Source: Apiotrichum sp. Y4204 (taxonomy: Eukaryota; Basidiomycota; Tremellomycetes; Trichosporonales; Trichosporonaceae). Taken from it: 64,000 bases of DNA. The notes under the pieces are model-generated. The model saw only the letters and a program-made list of their open reading frames with translations. It did no database searches and was not told the DNA's origin. Both the position numbers and the translations under genes were made by a program. Of this stretch, positions 24,700 to 36,329 are shown one piece after another. Numbering within the stretch: position 1 is the stretch's first letter; each line of letters opens with the position of its first letter. The stretch is taken from positions 124,001 to 188,000 of the forward strand of contig JAMYHL010000022.1 in NCBI GenBank assembly GCA_025531455.1. Reading direction: 5' to 3'.

Positions 24700-27600
24700 T
24701 CACGCCGTGCGGATGTTTTCTGCCCAAGTCATCACCCTCGATCGCGTACTCTCCTCCCGTGCATTCTGGAGTGTAAAGGTCGAGCGTTGAGGCTGTGGCT
24801 GTGGCGCAGGAAGAGGGGAGCGGGTCCGGAAGGGCCTTTCGCCACTCTGATCGTGGTAGTCGTACTCGTTGTGTTGAGTCGAACGAGCCCCAGCAATCCC
24901 ACCACCCCATCCTTCCACAGGACCCGTGACGGTCGCCAATGACACCAACGTGCCGGTGCTGGGAGGACGGTCCTCGTCGGCAAATGCCGGTGGACGGATC
25001 ACATGAGTGCGGGCAGCAGGCTGAACGTGACGAAGCATGGGCTCGTCATCAACGCTCGAAGGAGGGCTGCCTCCGATGGAACTCTGACCAGGCCGAAGTA
25101 TTTGGGTGCGGTAAGTGACCGGGGGTCGCCGCGATGAGGCCTGAACCAGGGGCGAAGTGCGATTGTCGCAGGTCTGTGAACCAGCGACAGAAGGGGCCTT
25201 CTGGGGTGGGCGGAACACAGACCAAGGAGGGGCAGATTGGTGCGTCTCGACCGTCGTCGAGGAAGTGCCTGGTTGATACTGAGGTCTAGAGTGGCGTCTC
25301 GACCGGGGAGCTGGAGTAGCTTCACCGCCGGCGACCTCGATTGGGATAAGGTGCTGGTCCACTGCGGTAGTACCCTGACCTGCCACACGTTGTTCATAGC
25401 CGTCCTGGTAACTGGATTGAGGCACCTGGCGATAATGGTGGTCTCCTGTGGGCATCGGCGTGAACATGATTGGCGTGCCGAGACGGTTCGGCGGGGAGGC
25501 GGCAGTGCTCTGCTCGGCCGGGCGACTGTCGGGTGGACCATACCCATGAACAACAGGGTTTGGTACCAATGCAGGGGTTGGCTCGATGGGAAGCTTGAAC
25601 TCGTTAACGGTTCCAGTCCTCACAGATGTGGGAGCTGTATTCGGGAGCGACGAGTGTGCTGGCGGAGTAGTGGGTGTGTTCCACTCTAGTAGGCTGGTGC
25701 GGAAAAGCCCCGAGATGTACCACAGACGGTCGTCACCAATGCTTCGAAACGGATCCTCTTGCACAGACGGCGTAGAGCGAGCCACATGAAACTTGTCCCG
25801 ATGAGCCTCACCAAGCTGTTGCAGTGTTGCGAGATACTTGCGGTCCTGAGTTTAGTTTATTGGACTGAAGATGCACAAATCCAGACCTCACCTGCCCTGC
25901 GATGATAAGAACCATTTTGCAAGTATTCAACTGGCCAAGAGTAGCCATTTGAGCTTCGAGTCAGATCCTATCTCTGCGTTAAGGTGGCGCATACATACCT
26001 CGGATCTTCACCGAAGCTCCCCAGAGACCAGTCACATCAGAGATCGTCAAGTGGTCATCTGCTGAGGACAGCCCTTCCATGAACTCATCAAAATGGGGAG
26101 GGGACTTGATCATTCCCTTCTGCTGGAGCTCCTTAATCGTTTTGGAAATGTCGAAGTAAAGGTAGATGAGAGTGGATGGCGTCCTGGTTGACGAGGGATT
26201 CTTCACGCGAAACAAACGTTCAGTTTCGTGGCGGATATGAACGATTGCCTCAGCCCCTCCTTCCTCGCGTCTCGCCAGCAGCTTTGAATCAAACTGGGAG
26301 TCAGCGAAATTAGCATACATATCGTGCGCACGCACCATGCGCGCTTCAGCCTCAATGAGAACAAGGAGGAAGCCATCATCCTGCTATTAGTGCCTGCGCA
26401 GCAAAACGACTCACCTCGCACTGGCTTGTCGTCATCGCTTTCGTGGACCAATAGTTTGCCTTTTCCTCAGCCAAATGGAAATTCTTTCGTAGGATCTCAG
26501 CAGAAATCTCTGCACCCTTCAGTTTATTGACCAACAACTCCTTCTCCCCTTGCTCGTCCATGAGTTGCTTTGAAACCTTGAGTCGCTCGTCGATGTCAAG
26601 CCGTCGCATCTCCTTCTGCTGAGCGAGCTCCTCTTTGAGGCGGGTAATTTCGTCCACCATCTCCTCCACTGCCTCGTTGGACTTGACGTTATCGTCATCG
26701 CCGGCTGTGAGATGAGAAATGAGGGCTTTGAGGATGTCTTTGCGTTTCGCAGGCCATTGAAAAGAGCCCGTCTTAAGCAATTGTTCGGTATCTGCAGAGC
26801 TATGACGGTGCTGAGTAGTGAGGAGCTGAAGCTCTTTACCGTGTTGCTCAGTAAGTCGCTGAATTTTGAGCTCCTGCTGCTGCGTGAGGCGCTGGATCTC
26901 TTGGTCGCGTTTCTTCTCTGCGCTTTCCGAACGATCAACCTGGCTCTTCAAAGCTTGGTTTTGCTGAGTAAGCCACATCACTTGCTGTCTAAGGAGGTTG
27001 GCAGAGGGAATTCGGGCATCGTTGATCGGAGCAATGACGGGTGTAAGATCCGGTGCCCTTTGGATGTCAGCTGAACATTTGTGTCTGCGGGTCAGCCAAA
27101 ATTTCTCGCAAATAGCTCACGCCTTGAGACACTGGCTCATCCGAGCCATCACTTCATCAACTCCACCACTGAATCCTGCCATGTCCAATCGAAAGCTCTT
27201 CCAGAGTCGTTCAAACTCGTCCAGTTCTGAGAAGCATTCGTCAAGAGAGTTTGAGGAGGATGGCTGGTCTATCGACTTTTGGTTGACAGGAGGCGACACA
27301 AGATCAGACTGATGGTTGTGTTCAGCTTGTTCATGCTGCGTCGAGGGCGACATGGGAGTTGCTTCGGAAAGTCCTTCCGGAAGGAGACCTGGAGCCAGGC
27401 TTGGAGGCGGGAAACCCATTCCCAGACTTGAGCGTGAGTTGTTGTCGTGGGGAGAAGGTGGGGTGGCGTGCACAATCGTGTCGTTGTCGGACGACTGGTC
27501 AACGGGACTTGCGAGAGTGATGAGCGTCGAAACATATTCGGAAGTTGTTGCGCTGCTGGATCTGGTTTCACCCTCTGGCGACGCGTCGGCCTCTAATGGG

Positions 27601-27914
27601 ACTGGAGGCGGAGCAGGACAAGAAGTAGAGGCAGGTGAGAGGGGTGGCAATAAGGTCGCCTCAGTTGGAATGGTTGACGTGTCGAGGTCATTGGTGTCTG
27701 ATAGCGTATTTTGACCTGGGCCCGAGCCGAGGGGAATGATGTCCTCCAGTACAACCTCGACAGAGGGCGTCTCACAGCCGTGACATGAGGGCTCCGCTTG
27801 AACCAGTTGAGCCGGCGCTGGGGATACAGTTGGAGTCGGTGTCAGAGTGACATCAGCTGGGTCTGGAGTGGAAGACGTGGATGGGGGTAGGGGGATATTT
27901 GCCGGGTCCACCAT
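24700..27914 (-). CDS. Coiled-coil protein with a DUF7923-like domain, no zinc finger
   Basis: Six exons (27914-27121, 27084-26415, 26380-26336, 26293-25999, 25953-25892, 25845-24700) give 1,003 residues. Residues 1-230 are Pro/Ser/Thr-rich and disordered, ending in a short helical FSELDEFERLWKSF segment. Residues about 300-485 are a Gln/Glu/Lys-rich coiled coil (EIQRLTQQQELKIQRLTEQ). Residues about 489-640 form an ordered domain: DDGFLLVLIEAEARM, then REEGGAEAI, TLIYLYFDISKTIKEL, HFDEFMEGL and LNTCKMVLIIAGQD. This layout matches the DUF7923 region found after a coiled coil in fungal CCCH zinc-finger proteins, but I see no CCCH fingers in the 380-residue disordered tail. The third intron (26335-26294) is 42 nt, carries no stop, and would add 14 residues if retained. 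The domain call is from memory of the pattern and should be checked by profile search. Confidence 0.8.
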
Positions 27915-28300
27915 CTTGGAGCCACAGAGCCAGTGGTCAAAGCAAAGGTCGCTAGGCGGTGGTGGTCAATGCCATGTACGAAATCAGAGAGAAGAGGAGC
28001 GACAGAGAAAGCGAGAGGAAGAATACGAAGGGTGAAGGGAGAAGAGGTAGAGTGAGGAAGACAACGAGAGAGCGCGAGGATTAATCAGGAAAGCAGAGGG
28101 AGACAAGGACGAGGCGAGACAATACAGTAATTGGTGTGGATGCGAATGAGAGGTGAGAGTGATGGATAAAAAGGACGAGAGAGAAAGAGAAGGGAAGAGA
28201 TTGAAGAAATAGAGGCGGAGGGGAACAGGAGGGAGAAGAAGGGTCGAAGGAGAGGAAGGCAGAGTGCGAGTGGAGGGACAGAGTTATTGCGCGAGCTGCT
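27915..28300 (-). promoter_or_regulatory. Pyrimidine-rich leader/promoter of the coiled-coil gene
   Basis: The plus strand is G/A-rich (GAGAGAA-type sequence from about 27985 to 28270), so the sense strand is C/T-rich directly upstream of the start at 27914. Frames through it are low complexity and not credible as coding. Confidence 0.5.
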
Positions 28301-29176
28301 CTGGATATCCGGATTGCCCCAACAATAACAATAATGACGCGTCACGCACGCTGGACAGTGATACTTGTATTACAGCTTTAGAGGCAATCTGAGGGCGTTA
28401 GGAGGGGGCGAACACTTCTGAACCTTGCGAGCTTGCGACGATTCTGATTAGCACGAATGGCGCGTATCATCGGAGCCTTCACCTAGTTTCGAGGTTGTAA
28501 CGTTCTAGATTTTGCAGTTTCGCAGTATGCAGTACGGGTATTTGGACAGTTGGGCGCGAGGCGAGTGTGGGCAGACGACAGCACAGGGGTCTCGAAGCCT
28601 CGAAGCTTATGGCGCAGCGCGCGGTGTATTGCGTATGTTATATGTGCATGTGTGCTGTGTGCCCTTGCCTGTGTGGCGTGCGCGTGTCTGTGTGTGTGCA
28701 AGTGCGCAAGCGCACGGGCACTTCCGTCTTCTGGCCTCTGCGCTCATTGGGGCACATGTTCGAAGACGCAACCCTCTACCCTCTGTACCTCTGTGACCGT
28801 GCACGCGGTGCATGCCACACGGACACTCACACAGATTTCAAGAATGAATCAAGAGGATTCTGTGTCGCGCAGAATAGCCTATCAATTAGTCCGCAATCAG
28901 TGGACTTGATCAACTATATTCACGCTGTTCCCCTCATCGGTCTCGTCGCGAAAGTGAACAAGCATGAGGTTCTCGGAGAGAGGCAAGCGATGGCGGGCCC
29001 ACCGATTGGGCTGAACACAGGTGTACGACCGTATCGAGTACCTTCATGCACTGCGCACGAAGAATCACGGAGCCAAGACTCCACAGATCGTTGATATGGG
29101 CTCTCACAGTCTTGCATGGGTATCGACTTCAAGCCCTCTCGGGAATACAACGCGTTTGTCATAGTAGTCTGGCGAC
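28301..29176. other. Intergenic, no gene seen
   Basis: About 880 bp between the coiled-coil gene promoter and the OTU1 stop. It contains a GT/GC-rich patch (about 28620-28720). No frame or structured RNA is recognised. Confidence 0.35.
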
Positions 29177-30653
29177 CTAGTACTCCCCAAACTCAACATC
29201 TGCCCACGTAAGCACAACACACGTTACACAGCATATAGCGGCACACTCACGCCCCGTCGCCATTGCGTGTTCACGCGCGCCCTTCTCGCCTTTGAGACCC
29301 GCTCCACAGATGCCACACCGGAGGTCGAAGTTTGCCGTGTCCGTGTAGTACTTCTTCGATTTGAGGCGATCGACGAGCGTTGCGGCTGCAGTCATGACGC
29401 CATCGTCGGAGACGGGGAAGACAGTGGTGTGGTAGGACGCAGGGGAGGACTCGATGGGTGAGAGGGACAGGGCGTCGTAGTCTGTGGTCAGCACTCCGAT
29501 CTGATCTCGCTACGTACGGATACCAGAGTAAACAAGGAGGCACCTGGAGTCAGTCATTGACAGCCTGGCCACACACCTTGAATCGTATTGTCCCTCCCCA
29601 AACTTATCGCAGCGCCCGGTCGCGACATCAAATGAGGATATTTCGGTCTTATAGCTAGCCCAGTCAGCCTTGGGTGAGGACTTCAACGCACTGCTCGGCA
29701 AATATGGCAAGCTCGATCCCGCCACCCCAAGTATCTTTCTCTAGGATTTTTGCGATGTATTCGTTTCTTGGGCGCCTATGATTAGCCTCATCGTAGTAAA
29801 AACTACACACCCAAGGAGAGCATCTGAGTAGCTCTCAGGATCGCTTTCAATTGCATCGGCAACCACTATAGTAAGCAATATTACCTTAACGACACTTACC
29901 TTTCCTCAGGTCCTGGGCCTTCTTGATGCTGCCCTCAAACACAAGGCCGATAGCCGAGAAGAGACACGAGTTGTCGTCGGGAACGACGCGCAGCTGTAGG
30001 AAACCTGTATCGCCGAGCCTGACACTCTCCGAGGTCGTTACCGGTGCATCGGGGTCTTCACCCGCAGGCTGCGGAGTTCGTGTAGCGGTTTCGGTGCGCG
30101 GCGCGGCCTTGTCCCGCGGTGGAGAGGGGGCGGAGAGCTGGGCATCGAGCTCTTTGACGCTTGGACGACGGCGACGGATGGGTGACCGTGGAGGCAGCGC
30201 CGTCACGATCAACTGCTCGCCACGGTTAAGCGGGATCGAGGACAGGCGTCCAGCGGTCTCGGGCAATGGCTTTGGCGGGTACCCAAACTTGACTGAATGT
30301 TAGTGTCATGACTCCAAAGCTAGCTTTGTCTCCGATGAGAATGCCGTCCGTTAGTTCAACTCCCCGCAAACTGGACTGACGGAGCAAGTGCTCAGTCCTC
30401 TTCACAAGTTTGCGGTTCGTCACACCTCTCTTCCGACTCGACGTGGACTCACTGTCCTGCTGGCTCGGCGGGATCTCTGTCGCTGAGAAGATGACAACCT
30501 TGAGGTCGTTGATACCCTGCGTGTGTGGATCGATCTCGATCGTGGTCACCCCGCGGGGATGACGTAGCCGTACCTGGTGTGAGATGCATGCTGCGACGGA
30601 ACTGTCGACAAATGTATCCAGCGCATGGTTTGACTTACTGGAATGGCGGGCAT
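29177..30653 (-). CDS. OTU1: OTU1/YOD1-type deubiquitinating cysteine protease
   Basis: Nine exons (30653-30639, 30573-30453, 30292-29900, 29865-29811, 29775-29692, 29654-29577, 29543-29518, 29481-29251, 29199-29177) give 341 residues. The first exon codes for only five residues. Otu1 binds Cdc48/p97 and trims ubiquitin chains in ER-associated degradation. An N-terminal UBX-like fold comes first (VRLRHPRGVTTIEI, then IKFGYPPKPLPET). The OTU domain has the catalytic VPDDNSCLFSAI (Cys155), the conserved EYIAKILEKDTWGGGIELAI and HYKTEISSFDVATG, and the catalytic His258 in SGIHYDAL. The C-terminal C2H2 finger is LRCGICGAGLKGEKGAREHA ending TGHVEFGEY. A disordered Arg/Pro/Thr-rich linker of about 65 residues separates the UBX-like and OTU parts. 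All key residues are intact. Confidence 0.96.
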
Positions 30654-31582
30654 GGCTGGTGAATGTTTGTTTGTGTTCGAGTGATGAGGAAGATGCGATG
30701 TGTCCATGTGAACAATGGCACGGATTGAAGGGGCGCTGGCCCGCTGGTCGATGGACCAAACAAGGCACCGCCGCCCCGGGCGTATCCCGCCGGCGCAATC
30801 GTCATTGTGTGCTGCATGAGATCCCATCAAATAACCACCTCCGAATGGGATCGGTGGATCCACTGATCCACTGATAGTATCAACTTGCAACCGGAATATT
30901 GAACATCCATGCAGTGCATCGTACATAACAATCCACCATTCAGAAATTCAAAGTACATTAGTCTGTGTGTCGTGCGCCCGAGATAAGCAACAAACCGACT
31001 CACTTTTTGCCTCTCCCTGGACAGGCGGTGGCGGGCCTGTCGGGGGATGCGGTGTTGGCGGCAGAATAGTTGGTTTGTCACTCCGTTTCCATCGAACTCT
31101 GTTCGTCGTCGAGCTCACAAGGGTTGCCGAGTCACGAGATTGATCATACGGACCATCTTGTCACCAAGAACTTGCGTTATACATGATCAGAATGTGACGT
31201 CCGGTTGCGTGTGACCGGCAACCATGGGGACCCGGGAACGATACTGGATCGATCCCGGAGCAATAGGAGGGACGGGGAGCTGAGGAGCACGATTGAGACA
31301 CGAGTTTGTGACTGTTCAGGACTTGCGCACCAGCTGGGTGGCGGTCGCCGCCCACCAACAGAGTGGAGCTTGTATCACCATGCATGACTGCAGGCACCGG
31401 CGAGTAACGATGACAGCGCAAATCCCCGGCGTGGCACTGCGAGAGCAAGATACGTGATGCGGTACGAAGTCAAACACGGGTGTAAGATGTCCAGGATCCA
31501 GGAGCGGGGATGCCAGGACGTCCAGGAAAACTAGAATGCCCGCTGTGAGATACAGGGATTTCGGGACGCTGCGCAGCAGGTG

Positions 31583-31611
31583 GTACGGACTGTACGGACT
31601 GTAGGGACTGC
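31583..31611. repeat. Short tandem repeat of a GTACGGACT unit
   Basis: The string GTACGGACT, GTACGGACT, GTAGGGACT runs as three near-identical, closely spaced units. It lies in the gene-poor stretch and no function is apparent. Confidence 0.6.
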
Positions 31612-33617
31612 ACTCGAATCTGTGACACGAGAACTCCGCCGCAGCGCGCAGCAGGCGCCAGGAGTATCCCCATGCGACGCCGCGTCCGACCTCGTGCTTG
31701 AGGTGCAGCTGGTGCGGTCATGCGGTTCAGCTGGTGCAGCTATGCCGGGCACGCCACCATGTGGTCAGTTTAAAACAGGCACCATGGCACCAGGGATATG
31801 CATCATCCGCGGCGCCGACGCCGGTCGGCCGAGCGCCGGGCGCTTGTGCACCGTAGGTACAGTTCCCCGATCCCCGGCTTGTTCGGCATGCACGGCATGC
31901 GTCGCCTTCGGGGTGCCGAAGGTCTTGGCTCCGATCGCTCCACCCACTCAGATGCTCTTAGTCATCGAGATCCTAGTTGGTTGCGCTAAGCGGTATCCTG
32001 TTAGAGCCTGTTGTCCCCACTGAGCCACTCACTGATCCACTGAGATACTGGTGCACGATCGGGCATTGTGGGTGCGACTGCGTATCAGGGATCGCCGGCC
32101 CTAGGGAATAAACTGTGGCGGAAACAACGCTGACTTTTGTCAGCTGCAGATGGAAAGCGGCCTGCTGGAAACTTTTGTCACAGCGCACGATGGTCGTGTT
32201 CGACGCAACTGGGCCGCACTGCGCCATTACTCAATGCCGTCTGCAGAAGATTCTCGTAACCAGTTACTATGCATCACATGGATTATGCGCGTGCCTCGCA
32301 ATTGCAACGAGGCGCGATGGCGCGATGGGTTAGGTGTGCCTCTCAACTGTTGCCGCAGTCTCCCGAACCACTTGACTCTTCAACAACAGATCGGACTCTG
32401 ATTGTACTGTATCTCCAGCTTCGGATCTTAACCACCGATAACTAGCTGGCTGTTTTGCCCACGCAAGCGCGCGCTAGCGTATAGCGTAGAAATCCTCACG
32501 TGCACTGTCCAGGGCAAAATAAGGTGGGGTGGCACAATTGGGAGAGACATGTACAGTACAGTGTTACTTGTGCTCCACTACTGATCGCAGCGGCGACATG
32601 GAATGGAGTAGAGAAGCAGTGTAGCGCTTGTAGTGGGCTCACATGTGCCCATGTGCGCGAGCTGGCGGATCGCACATTGCACAATGGATACATTGCACAG
32701 TGGCGACTGATGGCAGGTAGCGACGAGCCAGCTGGCCAAGACTTACCTTTGGGTCGCCGCGCGCAGCGCGCAGCGCCATCGTGTCCACATGTCTGTGGGT
32801 CTGTGCCTCCATCTGCTGCATCCCTCTGATCCTCCACTATGACACTACTGTGACACTTCTGTCCTCGGACACTTGGAATGTTTTGCCACCCCAAAGTGTG
32901 CATCCTGAGTCAGGGGCACGGAATATGTTCCTGCGTTCCTCTGTACCTGCGTACTTGTCAGGGTAGTGACGTCGCCACGGAGCGCTAAACTTCGGGTGGG
33001 CGAAGTGGACGCTGTGAGTGATTGAGGCTTTTGATATTATATCTTTTGATATGATATCCAGACGAGAGACCAACGGGAGTTGGACGAGGTGGGCGGTATA
33101 AGGTCTGGCACGGAGAAGAGTGGATCTGGGTGGAGCTGGACTTCCGTCTCCGTAACTGCCAGATCGCTCCGCTGCAGCTGTCGGGAGCACTTAACAGGCG
33201 CCAGGTCTCAGGATACACTGTACGACTGAAAAATCAGTGTTGCGTGGCGGCTGTATCGGCGCTGGTACTCTGGATTGGTCGCAGGGTCAATCCAAAGACA
33301 CCAGGAAATGGCGAACGGAATGGGGCGGACGTTTACAATAAGCGCAGCATGTCGTAGCTGTCAGCTGCAGTTGTACAGTTGTGAAGTGCAACGATCTACC
33401 TGAACAAAGAGCCTGAAAACCTGAACGACGAAATCAGGAGGTCGGCGAGTTGGGGCAAAGAGCAAGCAAACCCGCGAAACAGGGGCCACACAGTATGAAC
33501 CAGTGGCCAGTGGCCAGTGGAACGACTGTTGAGTGTCTCACCGGAGTCCGCAATTTTCCTCGCTGAACAATCCGGCAATGCACGCTTGTGAACTTCGGGC
33601 CGCTTTGGTTGTGGATC

Positions 33618-33653
33618 GTGAATCGTGGATCCGCCGTGAATCGTGGATCCGCC
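33618..33653. repeat. Perfect 18-bp tandem duplication
   Basis: GTGAATCGTGGATCCGCC occurs twice in direct succession (33618-33635 and 33636-33653). The related GTGGATC string lies just before it. A nearby run at about 33500-33520 repeats CCAGTGG three times. These look like replication-slippage products in non-coding DNA. Confidence 0.75.
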
Positions 33654-36329
33654 GGCCGCCTTGGCATCTCGGGTTGCTTCTGCTATTCTGCAAGAAGGCT
33701 TAGTATGTAATTCATACTTTTCTTTCCCGCCGTCCTGGGGTGACAAGAGGTGCTCTGCAATGGTGGGGCTTTCCAGCCCTTAGATGGGAGCGGTAGATGA
33801 AACTGCTCTCACATGCAGACCGGACGGAAATGTGTGTACATGCGCGCATGTACGCGTGTGTGTTTTATGTGTTGTGTGTTGATGGATCACTTCGCAAGCA
33901 GGCACTTCACTATTGCTATCTTGTGAGGGGTGATGTGCGAAATGCCTACGATCACCACAAGCCTAGACGACCGATCACGGGGAGGTCCTGCCGGTGCTGT
34001 CATGCTGTAGGCTCCCCGCGCTTCACACCATGGCAACAGAATGGCCCGCAGGTACGCAGGTGGCCATAACGCAATATTATGAGAGGGTGGTTGCATAAAA
34101 CTTAAGGGTTTTGTGTCCATGGGATGCATCCTGTCCACGATCATTCTATATTGGCAACGAGTCATCTATCGCTCCACTCCTGTGCGCAACGAAAGGAACT
34201 AGAAAGTCCGTTGATCGAATACCGTGTGCGGCACGCGCCAAGGGTTTGCGAGAGGAATTGTATCTCGTACAGCAAGATAGCAGCTAGCAGCTAGCTAGTC
34301 AAACAGAGTGTGCAGAGCGGATGATATGACATGGAGTGCATGGCGTGATGTCCGGCTTGGAGATCAGCTCTCCAGCGGCCAGCGGCTTGCGGGACAGCGC
34401 TCCAGGGGCAGCGGCACAAGCTGCAGGCGCATGCAGGCGATCCGGGATCTGTGCGTGCTGATCCGCCACTCTGTACTCTGTGCCAAGTTCTGCGTGAGGC
34501 GCGTGAGTGTGTAGGTCGATGCAATGTGCACGATGCGTGATGCTTCTTGTTTCACAATTTACAACGATGGCCGACCGAAGTTCGTCTTCATGCGATCATG
34601 TGTGTGCAGTGCATGCAATGCGGCCCGCCCAGCACATGTCTACGTACGCGTTTAGCTCACTCTGCGGTCCAGGTGACTTCGTGGTGATGATTGGGATCTC
34701 CATCTCAGACCATTTCAGTAGTATTCATGTCAGTTTTCATCGACAGGGTACAGGGTGCTTGGAATTCGAATCAAGTGAATGTTCAAAGTCCATCAGTCGA
34801 AGGATCAAGATATCAAGGCATGCAAGGCTACTGCCCGGCACGGATCACACGGAACGCTGAGGCGTGACGCAACTCACTGTTTCAAGCAAACCCAAATGCG
34901 CGATCGCAAGATTTGTAGAGAACGGAACTGCGTATTAAAATAACCGTACCTAGCCACTGGCCATCCTCTGGTCGGACCCGTTATTGTTGTAGCAGCCAAC
35001 ACTACTCTGCTTCTCCGAACATCTGCACCTCTTCCTCGTTCTGTTACGGTAGAGCAGGCCAGTCTGCAGTCTGACCACCGCATATTGATATGGCATGTGG
35101 CATGTGCACCACAACTTATTCACAGCTCCACAACAACCGGTATAGTACAGAACCTTGGCAGCTTGTTGGACAAAGGACAGCCCACAGAAATTGTAATAGT
35201 CAAGCACAATCTCAAAACCCTCGAGGTATGCCGCATGTTGCAAGCCGCCCACTCTTGTGCTTCCCCCCCTGCCAACTGCGAGTTCGCACATGCGGCTTTC
35301 CTGACCTACTAATCCCTGTGGTTCAGACACCATGCCGTGTTCCTTTGTAGATTGTGCTATGTACGGCGCTACGGATAGCGTGGTTCTTGCTTATACAGTA
35401 GTATATACAAATCTCTGGGTCTCTGCTTTGATCTCTGGGTAAGGTAAATGACCCTTATCGTCTTCGACGAGCTGCATGTAGCGCTCAGGTGTGGTGTGAC
35501 GCCTTTCTGGGAATCCCGATACCCTTGCCATCTTGCAATCATGCGAGTGCCCTGTTCAGCTGTCGGGGGAGTCTGGCGCTCGCATGCATGCCTCGAGGGC
35601 TCCACGACTACAGCGCCACGCGCCACAGCGCCACCATTCCCAACCCTATCCTGCCGGCTGCCCAATGGCCTTGCACAAGCCATGGCGCTTTGTTTGATTT
35701 TTTGATGGCGTTTACCAAGTATCAGCTGTCGGGTTACAGATTCGACATTTCCTGTCCAGCTGTTCTCCACTCTAGTAGCGCACCAACAGGTTGCAGAGCC
35801 ATGTGAGGCAGTGTGATTGCTGATTGACCGATTGCGTTCTCGTTTGTTGATTGCAGTGTACTCTACGGCGCACACAACCCTGCGATATGCACAGCAGAGA
35901 GGTGTCTGTCATCGTCATTACGCCCGAGTTGCAGTGTATGCAGTGCGACAACCAGTGCCAGGAAATGAAACGACAGCCACCTTTGGCGTTGACTGCGGGC
36001 CAGGACGATTGCTCCTGTTGTTACAGTACATCACGAGTTATCCTTATGCGCTTATGCTGTCGACATGCTGTCCTGCGGTAAGTTTTGTGCCCTCACAGGA
36101 GCAGGAACCCTTGCATGCCTTGCAAAGCCTGCACATATGCAAAGATTCCTTGGTAATTAGACACCCTCAGGCGCCAAAGCGGAGGCCCACGACACCTTTG
36201 TAAGTGTCCGCATTACGCCTTCTGGTCTCATGCCCTGTGCGCTTCCCCTTTCCTTGTTTTCGGCTTCGCCGCTAATTTTGCGTTCACCAAATCCGCACCA
36301 TAGGCCACGGGCCACGGGTTTGCTGTTGG

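Larger units (their letters stand above)
30654..36300. other. Large gene-poor stretch
   Basis: About 5.6 kb in which I see no credible protein gene, tRNA, snRNA or mobile-element protein. Frames are short, mutually overlapping and Cys/Arg/His-rich, as expected of random GC-balanced DNA. Scattered short direct repeats occur and are listed separately. Part could be a decayed element, a noncoding RNA locus or a distant regulatory region; the sequence alone does not decide. Confidence 0.35.
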
